From: Artocarpus heterophyllus
Lineage: Eukaryota > Streptophyta > Magnoliopsida > Rosales > Moraceae
Direction: 5' to 3'
Length of the DNA: 64,000 nucleotides
NCBI GenBank assembly: GCA_025403435.1
Contig: CM046337.1
Location: 8,929,015 to 8,993,014 of the forward strand
Shown: positions 23,320 to 34,849 of the stretch, piece by piece
Position numbering within the stretch: the first letter of the stretch is position 1
Layout: each line of letters begins with the position of its first letter
Program-made: the position numbers and the translations under genes
The notes under the pieces: generated by a model
The model's database searches: none
What the model was told of the DNA's origin: nothing
Seen by the model: only the letters and a program-made list of their open reading frames with translations

Positions 23320-24095
23320 ATGGATGGCAAAATTCAAAAAAAAAAAAAAAAGAGGGAAAATCACAAGTTTGATTCATTACTTGTTCCTGTGTATATTAAT
23401 TTGAAGTTTTAATTTTGTTTTATTATTTTGTTATTTTATGAATTTTCTTTTGGATAATTATTGAAAATTCATATATAGCACTTTTATTAAATGTGTTTAT
23501 CATGTAATTGTTTATGATTTTCATGTGCTTAAATTATTTATTCATCTTATTTTGTGTGTATAATATATTGTATAATTATGCATACAAAAATTTAGTTAAA
23601 TAATTTTAATGCATGAAATTAATTTGAATATTCACATTGCTTATATTTTTGTGCAATTTATATGAGCTTAGTCGTGAATTAAACTAAATATCTTAGTGGT
23701 CCATATGATTTTGAATAATTAGAGCTTAGCCACAGCACCTTTAATTATGCAAAATTATATATTAATTGGACATTTATTACAATTAATTATACTTAACATA
23801 ATAAACTTTATCCCAGAAGAATTTTTATTGTACTAGTATGACTAATTGGGATAAAATATCAGATTATATTTTTTAATTTACCCACAGGAATTAAAAAAGG
23901 GAGCACAATTTGATAGTTTTATCATACAGTCAAATGAATCTAATTGAATTAAAACTTTAGCCCACAGGCAAGTTTTATGTCACTAGATTCATGATTTTAT
24001 GCACGATTTACATCGGTAAAACATGAGTTTTGTCTATTAGTCTCAATATTTGAATCATAAGCACGTTTGTTTTTAATTATGCAATCGTACAGCAT

Positions 24096-25551
24096 GTGAA
24101 TTTCTCTGATGTTCAATGTGATATCCCTGAACTGAAAGGGGATAAATATAAGGTCTGGAAGGAGAGAATTCTCCTTCACTTGGGGTGGATGGACATTGAT
24201 TATATTATAAGGAAAGACTAGCCAGTAATTATTGAAACCAGCACTCAAGATGAGATTACTCTTTATGAACATTGGGAGCGATCTAATCGTCTTAGCATCA
24301 TGTTCATAAAGACCAAGATCTTTGCTGGCATATGTGGTTCCGTCGAACAGTATGACAAGGTTTGGGCATTACTGAAGGCTATTGATGAGCAGTTTGAAAC
24401 TTCAGATAAGGCACTTGCCAACACCTTAATCATGAGGTTCTCGTCCTTAAGGCTTACCGGTGTAAGAGGTCTGCGTGGGCACATCATAGAGATGAGGGAC
24501 ATAGCGGCTCAACTTAAGAATTTTGAGGTAGATATGTCTAAGCCTTTTCTGGTGCATTACATTCTAAACACCCTTCCAAAGCCATATGGATCCTTTAAAA
24601 TTTCTTACAACACACATAAGGATAAATGGTCAATCAATGAACTACTGACCATGCGTACTCAAGAAGAAGGGCGGCTTATGGAAATGGGTGAAACTGCACT
24701 GACAACAACCAAGGGAAAGAATCAGAATCAGGACCAAAATTAAGCCAAGGATAAGGGGAAAGGTAAAATACCTTCCAAAGCTGTCATTAAGAAGGAATCC
24801 AAGTGTTTTTTCTATAAAAAGAAGGGACACATGAAGTTTATTTGTTATGAATATATTATGGTTGATGTTATTTATAACACATGGTGGATTGATTCTGGAT
24901 CTACTATCCATATTGCGAATACTTTGCAGGGTATGCGAAACCTAAGAAAGCCAGTAGGAAGTGAGCTAAGCATCTCTTCGGGAAACAAAATACGTTCACA
25001 TGTGGAAGCTATTGAAACATGCACTTTACTTTAGGCAGTGGTTTTACTTTAGAATTAGATAAGACATTTAATATTCCAAACTTTTCTAGGAACTTAATTT
25101 TTGTATCAAGACTTGTACCTTTAGGATATTCCTTTACTTTTTCAGAAAAATCCTTTAGTTTATTTTATAAATCTGATCTTGTTGGGAATAGTATTTTGTT
25201 TGATGGTCTTTTCTAAATTAATTTGCAAAATGAACCATCTTACACTGCTATGTATGTTCAATCTGGCACTAAACGTTGTGTTATAAATGAGGATTCCTCT
25301 ATGTTGTGGCATCAGAGATTAGGACATATCTCCATTGAGAGAATCAAAAGGTTGGTAAAGGACAAAGTACTTAGTACTTTGGATTTTACTGATTTCAAAA
25401 CTTGTGTGGGTTGCATTAAGGGAAAGCTAACCAACAAGTCTAAGAAAGGTGTCAAGAGGAGTTCGAAAATATTATAGATCATATATTTAGATATTTGTAG
25501 TCTAGACATGGACTCATATGGTCCAAAATACTTCATCTTTTTCATAGATGA
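24096..25551 (+). pseudogene. Copia gag-protease and integrase N-terminus (broken, 5' of nested insert)
   Basis: The gag (UBN2-type) frame has TAG at 24219 and TAA at 24741 and no intact in-frame start. A degraded zinc knuckle near 24800 has Tyr in place of its second Cys (CFFYKKKGH), and a deletion appears to join it directly to the protease, whose WWIDSGS motif has the catalytic Asp at 24891. The GAG-pre-integrase motif WHQRLGHISIERIKRL (about 25307-25354) and its CVGC finger are readable. The frame then enters the integrase core and is cut at FIDD by the inserted element. It resumes at 29442. Confidence 0.88.
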
Positions 25552-27689
25552 TGTAACACCCGAGATTTTTAATGCAATAAAAATGTATTAAATTAAGGAT
25601 TATATTAAGACAAAGTACAGTTTAATGAAAAATATTGTATAATAACATGGAAAAATTATACAGTATTAGAGCAATGCAGTATAAGAATTGGATTGTGTGG
25701 ACCATAATTTATTTTTATACTTTTATAAAAGAAAAGAAGAAAAAAAAGGAAAAAAATCAAAAAAATCTCACTCCATTCGACTTTTTCTCTCTCTACTTTC
25801 TCTCTCTAGAATTCTCTCTCTCTCCTCAAATCTCGTTCGAGATTTTAGCGTTCGTTTTCGACACCTCCCGCACCAATGGAAAGCTCTCGACGAGCTGAGT
25901 CCAACGAGGTGTCGTGCCGCCCAAAACGCCGCCGGAGGAGGCCACACGCGCCGCCCAAAGTGGCAGTAAAACCCATTTCTTTTCGACGTCATTTCTCCGC
26001 CGTCCGACCACCAATCGACGTGATCTTGGTGTCTATGGACTCAGCGTGAGGAGAGGAGCAAGATGGTACCAATTTTTTAGCTCAATTTTGGCTGAAAAAG
26101 CCTCGCCGGAGGAGCTCCGTCGTCCCCGTGGAGCCACCGCCGGACCCACCGTCTCCGGCGGCGGTGTCGTACACCGCCGGTGCCAAAATGATCAGAGGGC
26201 GACGGCGAGCAAGACCCCTCGGTCAATTGCTCTGTTCCGCCGCCCCTCGCCGGAGATCGTGGATGCCCGCCACCGTCGTCGTGGGTGAGATCGGGTTGGC
26301 TGTTTTAGGCCGTGTTGTGCCAAATTGAAGGCACAAACACCTTCAGAGGACCGAGAGGAAGAAATTCGGCACCTCAATTGCACAAAACGACGGCCGGTCA
26401 CTGGAGAACGACCTCCTCCTTGGTGCGCCGCCGTGAGGAGCTTCGGGCTGCCGTTTCACGCGGTGTTGAGCTACCCCACCATAGGGGAAATGCTCAGAGT
26501 GAGCTGGGGAACAAATCCCCCACCTCAATTGCACGGTATCTCCACCGAAGATAGGAGATCAGAGCTGTCGATTTTGGCCGAGAATCCCATCCTCGAATTG
26601 GGCAGATGGAGGCCGAATTGGGTAAAATTGACCTCACCAATCGACTCAGGAGGGTCAAATTAGGGGGGGTAGGCTCGAGCTCAGCCCCCAACGGAGCCAA
26701 CCGCCGCCGGTCAACGGCAGGTCAACGGCAAATTGGGATTTTGTGATCCGGACCTCCGATCGAAGATCCGAGACCGCCTCCCGACTCGTTTCGACGCTCT
26801 GAATGCAATGGTGACCTCCGTTTGAGCTAATTCCACTCTGATAAAAATCATTCGGTACCAACTGCACGTGGATCGAGGCGATTCAAACAGCAGTATCGGA
26901 GTCCAGAATGACGTTTTCAAGAATGTATGATCTCCAGGAAGCATTCCTAGCTATTTGTGGTCGCTCGAGGAGCACTGCAAAGGATGCTTCACATACTGTA
27001 GATGCAGCGAGATACAACTGGATCTGCTTAGCTTGGAGTTCAAGTAAGTAGGAATCTCGCCTACAATATGAACTGTTTTAGAATAAATTGTTTTAGATGC
27101 TTTCATAAAAAATTTATGAAATGCATGATCAGTGATTGTTACACTGTTTTATATGAGAATGAGTTTTATAACGTTACAAGGTTGACGAAAAACCCGTTAA
27201 GGGTAAAATCGTCATTATTAAGGAAACGGCTAGAACGGAGTCGAACACTCCGATTTAGCATAACGTTATTAGACGAAAAATGTTCCGTAATACGTTAAGT
27301 AACGTAACGATCATATGAGATCAGAGATTTAACAAGGGATGTTTAAGTAAACGAGAGGTAACCGATGGGTTACAAAGTTAAAAGGAAATGTAACCCCGGT
27401 GGGTTACAAGGCTAATTGAAGGAAAGGTAAACTGATGGTTTATAAGGTTGAGTAAAGAGAACGGTAGGCCGATAGTATACCAAGTTATGAATGATTAATG
27501 TTTACGTTTTATTATCAATCGAGTGGATTGGTAATAAAGAAAGTTAATTAATGAGTCGGCTGTCGTATAATCAGGACACAAAAGCCGAACAATGGAAGGA
27601 AAAGGAACGAGAAAGGAACGGAATAGAGAACGCTAGAGCATAGTTCGGGTAAGTTTCAAATCTCACCTACAGCATGAAGTAAATGATTT

Positions 27690-28170
27690 TTAAATGCTTA
27701 TTTATATAATTTGCAAATGAGTTTGCAATTATTATGCAAGTTTCTTTTAAAGTATGTTTGCATTTATTATGCAAAAAGTTTTAAAGTTCAAGAAAAAGAT
27801 TTGCAATGAATTTGCAATTGTTATGTTTAAAGTTTATTTGCATATTGATATGCATAACGTTTTTTTAAAAAGTTTAAGTTATGATTTTCAAAGTATTAAA
27901 AGTATGTTTTGCATTATGACAATGCATAATGTTTTATAGTTTAAGTTATAAGTTTCATGATGCATTTGTTATGTAATAAATTGCATTTGTTGTGCAATAA
28001 GTTTTAGAATAAAAGTTATAATTTACAAAATGTGATTTCGTTATATGTTGCATTTGTTATGCAATAAGTGTTAGAATACAAGTTATGATTAGCAAGATGT
28101 GTTTGCCTTTTATGTTGCATTTATTATGCAATAAGTTGTATTTGTTATGCAATAGATTTTATAGTACAAG
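27690..28170. repeat. Degenerate TTGCATTTGTTATGCAATAA repeat field
   Basis: About eight imperfect copies of a word with near-palindromic TTGCAT...ATGCAA arms, spaced irregularly with TTTTAGAATACAAGTTATGA-like linkers. Confidence 0.8.
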
Positions 28171-28589
28171 CTATGAATTGCAAGTGTATTGCAGATGATG
28201 TGATTGTATTTAGAATGCTCACTAAAGTTAATAAGAAGGTAACATAAAGATAAAAAGAAAGTGTCGTACCAGCCTCTTTGTTATGAGGTAATGAAAGTAA
28301 AGTTAAAGTTTGACCTCCTAAAGGTGAGGTACAAGACCTCAATGTTTGATGGTCTCAAGTCTTCCACAAGGGAAGCATCATGTTTATGATCTCATGATTA
28401 ATGAGTTGGTACGAACACTAAAGTAAAGTAAGGAAAAGGAAGGTTATAAGATAAAGAAAGTTAAGGAACAAGAATAAAGGTTGAGAAAGAAAGGAATATT
28501 TAAGTTTATAGAATGTTCATAAAATGCTCATAATTGAAGTTAATAATTGAGCATAAATGGAGTCATGCATTCTGATGTTACTTGAATGC

Positions 28590-28890
28590 CTTTTTATGAA
28601 ATATTTATATGTTATGTTATGGAAAACATTCAGAGAAATGTTTTATGATAAATATTTATGAAAAACATTTTCATGTTTTCAAGAAAAGGTTTATGAACGA
28701 CGTTTTAAGAAAAACGTTCAAGAAATGTTTTACAAAAAACGTTTATGCAAAACGTTTCAGAAATGTTCTATGAAAAACGTTTTTAGAAATGTTTAAGGAA
28801 AACATTTATGAAAAATATTTTCATAAATGTTTATGGAAAACGTTCTTGAAGAATGTTTCAAGAGAAATGTTTTCATGAGAAAAGTTTTAA
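28590..28890. repeat. Degenerate ATGTTTTATGAAAAACGTTT repeat field
   Basis: Roughly a dozen tandem variants of a 17-22-bp unit alternating AAATGTTT and GAAAACGTTT/ACATTT. All non-coding, inside the nested LTR. Confidence 0.8.
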
Positions 28891-29441
28891 AGCATGTTTA
28901 AATGCTTTGTGAGAATATGTTTGAACTTACTGAGCGAAAGCTCATTAAAAGTTTTTCATGCTGTAGGTAATATATGGGTGACCAATAGGACCCGTTAGAA
29001 GAGCGGGGTGCTGCGGAGGACAGATGCGAAGATTTGGGTATGGATACCATCACTGTTTGCTTCCGCTATGAAAAGAAAATGTTTTCCACTATTTAATATA
29101 GTGTTTTCAAAGTTTTAAGAAAATCAAAGTTTTAAGAATTGTATTCAAAGTTTTAAGATAAAGTTTACAAACTGTTTTATGTAATTATAAAATAAAGTTT
29201 TAAGCTATGATTTAATACGTGTTTCTTATTAAGTTTTAAGAAACGACTTAAAATGATTTTAAGGGCAAGTGTTGAGCGATGTCTCAACTTGAAATGCGAC
29301 AGAGGTCGCATCAGTTTTAAAGAACGTTTAAAGAAAAAAAACATTTATTACAGTATTTTTCTTACTAAGTAAGTAAGATTACTGTTTACGAAACGATGTT
29401 TATGAAAGTAAAGTGACTGCCCGAAAAGGCGGGTCGTCGCA

Positions 29442-31988
29442 GATGATTACTCACGGTACATGTATCTCTACTTGCTTCATACAAAGGATGAAGCATTGGA
29501 CGCCTTTAAGGTTTTCAACGCTGAAATAGAGAAACAATGCGAAAAGTAAATTAAGATCATGAGGATAGATAGAGGTGGACAATATTACGGTTGATACACT
29601 GAGGATGGACAAGCTCAAGGTCCATTTGTAAAGTTTCTTCAAGAATATGGGATAGTTACCCAATACACCATGCCTAGTTCCCCGAATCAAAATGGTGTGA
29701 CAGAGAGAAGAAACCAACATTAATGGATATAGTTAGGAGTATGCTTAACAGCTCTAAGCTTCTAAGTCCTTGTGGACTAAAGCTCTTAAGACGACCATGT
29801 ATATATTAAATCGAGTTCCGACCAAGGCTGTCCCAAAGACGTCATTTGAGTTATGGAAAGGTTGGAAACCGAGTTTGCGACATATACGCGCTTGGGGATG
29901 TCTGTCTGAAGTAAGAATGTACAACCCACAAGAAAAGAAGCTAGATCCGGGGACCATTAGCTGGTATTTCATAGGATATGCTGAGAGGTCCAAAAGATAT
30001 AGATTCTACTATCCAACTCACAACACTAGATTTGTGGAATCAAGGAACGCCAAGTTTCTTGAAAATGACTTGATTAGTGGGAGCAATCAATTTTAGAACA
30101 TAGTTTCTGAAAGAGATTACACTAAAGCTCAACCATCTACATCGAGTGATAGGTTGATTATTATTCATAACACTCCTATAGTTCAGCCGAGTGTTATGCA
30201 ACTGATCGTTGAAGTTCCACAAACTGCTGATAATAATCTAGAAGGTCAAGTTGCTCAAGAACCATCAGAAACAGTTGAGTGACAAGTTGCACAATAGATT
30301 CCCCAAGAAAATGTTGAATCAACATTAAGGAGATCTACTAGAGAAAGGAAATCGACAATTCTTAGTCATTATATTGTGTATCTGCAAGAATCAGACTATA
30401 ATATTGGAGCCGAAAATGATCCCGAAACATTTTCACAAGTTATGAGTTGCCAAGAATCAAAATTTTGGTACGATGCTATGAAGGATGAGATAGATTCCAT
30501 GGCATCTAATGGAGTTTGGGATCTTGTCAAGTTGCTTAATGGTACAAAAGCCATAGGGTATAAATGGGTCTATAAAACGAAGAAAGACTCATTAGGCAAC
30601 ATCGAAAGATATAAGACAAAAATCATCGCCAAAGGGTTCAGTCAGAAGGAAGGAATAAACTACAAGGAGACCTTTTCTCCTGTATCTAAGAAATATTCTC
30701 TCCACATTGTCATGGCACTCGTTGCTCATTTTGACTTAGAGCTGCAGCAAATGGATGTGAAAACAACATTTATCAATAGTGATCTAGAGGAAGAGGTTTA
30801 TATGAAACAACCAGAAGGATTCTCCTCTAATAATGGCGAGCAATTGGTGTGTAAACTTAAGAAATCCATATATGGATTGAAACAAGCCTCCCGTCAATGG
30901 TATCTAAAATTCCATGACGTCATCTCTTCATTTGGATTTGTAGAGAACATCATGGATCAATGCATATACCAAAAGGTTAGTGGGAGTAAAATTTGTTTCC
31001 TTGTCCTTTATGTGGATGACATTCCACTTGCAACCAATGACAAAGGTATGATACATGAGGTGAAGCAATTCCTCTCTAAAAACTTTGACATGAAGGATAT
31101 GGGTGATGCATCCTTCGTTATAGGCATTAAGATACATAGGGACAGATATAAGGGCATTTTGGGTTTGTCTCAAGAGATCTATATCAACAAAGTTTTGAAG
31201 AGATTTCAGATGAATGATAGTTCACCAAGTATAGCTCCCATTGTGAAAGGTGACAGGTTTAATTTGAACCAGTGTCCTAAAAATAACCTTGAAAAAGAAC
31301 AGATGTGCAACATTCCATATGCTTCAATTGTTGGAAGTCTTATGTATGCTCAAGTTTGCACAAGACCAACATTGCATTCACTGTAGGAATGTTGGACAGA
31401 TATCAGAGTAATTCAAGATTGGACCACTAGAAGACTACAAAGAAGGTGATAAGATACATACAAGGAACCAAAGACTATATGCTTATGTATAGACGAACTG
31501 ACAACTTGGAGGTCATTGGCTACTCTGACTCTGGCTTCGTTGGCTGCATCGATTCATGAAAATCAACTTCTGGATACATTTTCATGCTAGCTGGTGGAGC
31601 TGTTTCATGGAGGAGTGCCAAGCAGACTTTGACTGCTACTTCTACTATGGAAGCCGAGTTCGTATTTTGTTTTGAGGCTACTTCGCATGGTGTATGTATC
31701 AAGACTTTCATTTATGGGCTTAGGATTGTGGATTCTATCTCTAGGCCATTGAGAATATTTTGTGACAATTCAGCTGCTATTTTTATGGCTAAAAACAATA
31801 GGAGCGGTAGTCGAAGCAAACACATCGACATTAAGTATCTAGCCATAAGGGAGCGTATTAAAGATAAAACAGTGGTCATTGAACACATTAGCACTGAATT
31901 GATTATTGCCGATCTTTTGACTAAAGGCATGGCACCAGTAAAATTTAGGGATCATGTAGACAGAATGAAACTTGGTTCCCTTATGTAA
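29442..31988 (+). pseudogene. Copia integrase C-terminal part, RT and RNase H (broken, 3' of nested insert)
   Basis: Integrase resumes with DYSRYMYLYLLH; an RIDRGGQYYG motif stands where RSDRGGEYYG is usual, and SPNQNGVTERRN carries the catalytic Glu. RT is the best-kept part: a 336-codon frame (30376-31386) with KWVYKTKKD, KAIGY, QMDVKTTF, SIYGLKQASRQWY and the active-site LYVDD at 31006-31020. It breaks after CTRP by a frameshift. RNase H follows at 31584-31988 ([31 protein letters not shown]). Stops and shifts are common in the integrase part (29550-29770). Confidence 0.92.
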
Positions 31989-32266
31989 TTTGATTGTACT
32001 TTTGTAGTGAAACTCTGTATTTATGATATTTTCTCATTTCATCTTTAGTTAAGTGCACAAACTTATTTCTGAGAAATATCACTAAACTTTAGACCTAGAA
32101 TAAACATAGGGTTTGCTCATTAAGTTACGTGGGCAAATCTTAAGAGACAAGATATATTGTAATACATGGAAGATAATACTCGTCATTTAGAGAACCTATC
32201 GCTATGATTCATGTATTTTGTCTCTTATTACAATAGTTGATGAAATGTGTGGACCAAGTGAGAGAA

Positions 32267-32600
32267 TGTTAGACCTTGATTGGCCCATGTGGAACATTCA
32301 AAGTGAATGTTAACTGCATGCAGTTATTCCAACAAACAACCGACTCCAACTGCGTGATGGTCACGGTTATTAAAGGCAAGCCTCGTTTTTTGTCCCTAGA
32401 CATGCAACAAAAATTAGAACAAAAATCTACACCATCTAGGGAAATTTATGAGTGCTCAGAAGTCCAAAAGTAGCGTTGGAAAACTTTCGATGTCGGCTCG
32501 AATCCACAAAAAAAGGACAATGACAGGAGGTAACAGTCGGTTCAATTCGCTTCCGTTTCTTTGATTTTTAGGTTGTTATAAATGACAGAAACAACCAACA
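32267..32600 (+). repeat. Copia 3' LTR
   Basis: 334 bp with TGTTAGACC...CAACCAACA ends, followed by the AAAAT duplication. Confidence 0.93.
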
Positions 32601-32760
32601 AAAATTGCTCAAATGACATAGGTGAGATGTCTTCGCTCACTCCAAGTAGTTGAAAAATGAGAGACATTTTAAAACAACTACATAACACAGAAACGACAAC
32701 TAAACAATACAAACGACAAAGGTCAGAGAAACGACAACTATTTGAGAAACGATAAGAAAC

Positions 32761-34098
32761 CTAAAACAGGACAGCGACTAGAGTTTTTACAGCTTCCTCC
32801 ACCAATCGTGCTTTCAAGCAACCCAAAGCAAGATGCCTATAAGTTATGGCATTTGGTTTGCAGCCACGGTTTCCAATTTCCCCGTAAATTCCAGATGCTC
32901 TTTTTGACAAGCCCGTGCTTGCAATACACAGACAACATAGAGTTAAACTGCTCAGTGGAATTCAACAGTTTTCTCGACTTCATTTCTAGCCAAAGTTCTT
33001 CAGCTCGATCAAGCTGCACAGTTCTACCAAATGCTTCAATTGCCAGCACATAGCTTTTGGACCTAACGCGGGGTAAATCCTGCACAACTTTCCAAGTTCT
33101 CTCTATATCCTTTTCCTTCCCCAAATATCCGTACAACATTATAAGAACGTCCAGTGTTGACCAATTATTCCCTGTAATGGACTTTTCTATATCTTTAACA
33201 TAAGCTTCACATACAGTATATGACCTTGCAACAACGTGTGCAGTGGCTATTATGCGGTAGGATATTTCATTTGGCTCGACATTCACCCGCTTCAAGTCAC
33301 CAAATACCTTCATTAGCCATTCGACATTGTGTTCATTTACTTCTATCTTCATAAGAATGTTGTAGGTGGAGACATGTGGGGGCACTTTATTGAGCAAGGA
33401 TTTTCGGAATGAACTTCCTACGGCCTGGGTGATGAGTGGAGAATTATGAGGCGGTTAAAGACCAAGAACGAGATTGGATGATCCAATTTCCTCATTTTCT
33501 TCATGTATGCTAGTGAACGACTTATTGCACCTTTATCCAAGCATGAAATCACCAGATTGGTGTAGAGGAGCTCCTTTTGAAACTCTGTCGGGATGCGAGA
33601 ACATAGCCTCTCGCCCTGTGATATACCATGAATCTTAGTCGTAAATTCCAACAGATAGGCATAGTCCAACTCTCTTGGCCAATAGGGCCTTTCCCTAATC
33701 ACCCGTTCCATTACCTGTCAAAAGTGATATCAATCACTTCATAAAAAACGAAACACTAAACAACAACATAATCAACCTTAAATCCATAATCCCATTTGAT
33801 AATTTTTACGATTTTGAAACAACGTAGACGAGGAACTAACAAAACAATAATGCACAAAGAAACTAAGCAAAAGATTTGCAATTTCCCACTTAAGAGCATG
33901 AATCCTAAAAGAAAAATACCAATAATTGACAAACTACTCAAATTGCTGCCTAGACGTGCATAATGATCTCCAAGACAGTCAATTAAAACATATTTATATT
34001 TATTCTCATAATTAAGCTAAAAAAACGCAGTTCATACACATGGGGAAGTAGGAGATGAAGTCCAAACCTCAAGAGCGCGTTTGTTCATAAAATCCCAG
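32761..34098 (-). pseudogene. P-class pentatricopeptide repeat (PPR) protein pseudogene
   Basis: Remnant of an organelle-targeted RNA-binding PPR gene. Coding blocks on the minus strand: an exon end WDFMNKRALE (34098-34068, donor GT); a block starting at acceptor 33714 (VMERVIRERPYWPREL) to about 33425; then 33397-32840; and a tail to a TAG at 32761-32763. PPR-like helices are clear (LDYAYLLEFTTKIHG, VSTYNILMKI, EPNEISYRIIATAH, LDRAEELWLEM, EQFNSMLSVYCKHG). Frame breaks: one near 33425 (…HSSP, then GRRKFIPKILAQ one frame away), one near 33395, and one near 32875 where the family-like ASGIYGEI...NAITYRHLALGCLKA continues in another frame. The N-terminal exon and transit peptide are missing. 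Sequencing error cannot explain three shifts easily. Confidence 0.85.
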
Positions 34099-34390
34099 TT
34101 CATAATCAACATAATCAACCTTAAAACACTAACATAATCAACCTTAAAATCCCAGTTCATACTTTTCATAACCAACCTTAAAATTGACCGTGTACATATT
34201 TGAAGCTAAAAAAAAAAAAAAAAAAAGCGGTTTATTTACACAAGGCGAAGTAGGAGAGGAAGACCAAACCTCAAGAGCGTGTTTGTTCATAAAAATCCCA
34301 GTTCATAATCAACATAATCAACTTAAAATAACAAACAGTAAACACTGACATAATCAACCTTAAAATCCCAGTTCATAATTTTCACAACCA
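34041..34390. repeat. Diverged tandem duplication (about 200 bp) containing the PPR exon end
   Basis: GGGGAAGTAGGAGATGAAG...CCTCAAGAGCG...CATAAAATCCCAG at about 34042 recurs as GGCGAAGTAGGAGAGGAAG...CCTCAAGAGCG...CCCAG at about 34244, followed in both by repeated AACATAATCAAC words. The second copy repeats the exon-end and donor of the PPR remnant (about 34268-34300). Confidence 0.85.
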
Positions 34391-34616
34391 ACCTATATTA
34401 TAAGCATGGCCAGGCGATTTCTTTTCGTTTTGACTCCGTTTCATCTTCATTAGGAAGGTTGTTTGGAGCTTGGGTGTAGAGCAAAGAAAAGCTGAAACAA
34501 AATGGTAGCTTTTAAGACGGAAGATGTTCGACGAATTGTCTGAATGAGATGAAAACTTTTATTTATGCTTTTTTTCAGATTGTGGGATTCGGCAACTAAA
34601 TTATACAAGCCCGTAG

Positions 34617-34700
34617 GTTATGAACTGGGCTCAACTTGTAGTCCAAAGAACCTCGGCCCATTGAGGCCCAAAATAGGAGGGCGGGCCATTGGAAATGGTT
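34617..34700 (-). promoter_or_regulatory. Site II-like (GGCCCA/TGGGCT) cluster upstream of the PPR pseudogene
   Basis: TGGGCT (about 34625), GGCCCA (about 34654), GGCCCA (about 34663, AGGCCCAA) and GGGCCA (about 34684) lie within 70 bp. Such clusters mark plant promoters of genes for organelle proteins; this one is probably the surviving promoter of the PPR gene. Confidence 0.5.
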
Positions 34701-34849
34701 GTTTTCTTTAACCCAATTACACGGAACAATAGATCGAAAATTCAAACTTACCTAGGCAATTGGTTGACATGAGTGTGAGTGATAAGAAAGTGGTTGGGAA
34801 TATTTTGCACATGATTTTGCTTACTATGTCCATATCAAAGACTGGCAAT

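Larger units (their letters stand above)
25552..29441 (+). mobile_element. Large (3.9 kb) probable solo LTR nested in the copia element, TSD GATGA
   Basis: Begins TGTAACACCCG and ends GGGTCGTCGCA, with GATGA on both sides (25547-25551, 29442-29446). It interrupts the copia integrase reading exactly at the FIDD/DYSRY junction. No gag or pol is present, and the end sequence does not recur inside, so I read it as one long LTR left by recombination rather than a full element. A chromovirus-type LTR is suggested by the TGTAAC-CCCG start and a CTTACTGAGC...AGCTCA motif (about 28927) resembling CTACTGAGC...GCTCACG in Gypsy-3. The interior has a CpG-rich block (25860-26740) and two degenerate repeat fields. 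A non-coding LARD-type element is the alternative. Confidence 0.75.
22565..32600 (+). mobile_element. Ty1/copia retrotransposon, old, with a nested element, TSD AAAAT
   Basis: LTRs at 22565-22899 and 32267-32600 start TGGTAGACC / TGTTAGACC and both end CAACCAACA. AAAAT flanks both outer ends (22560-22564, 32601-32605), so this is one intact insertion. A primer site TGGTATCCGAGC (22902) and a purine tract (CAAGTGAGAGAA before 32267) are in place. The internal order is gag, protease, integrase, RT, RNase H, which defines copia. Without the nested 3.9-kb element the length is about 6.1 kb. LTRs differ by about 15% by eye, making this the oldest of the four LTR elements. All open frames are broken. 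Confidence 0.95.

Noticed and set aside
25914..26700. Several overlapping frames in the CpG-rich block
   Set aside because: Frames on both strands with skewed Pro/Arg/Gly composition inside an LTR; a by-product of GC content.
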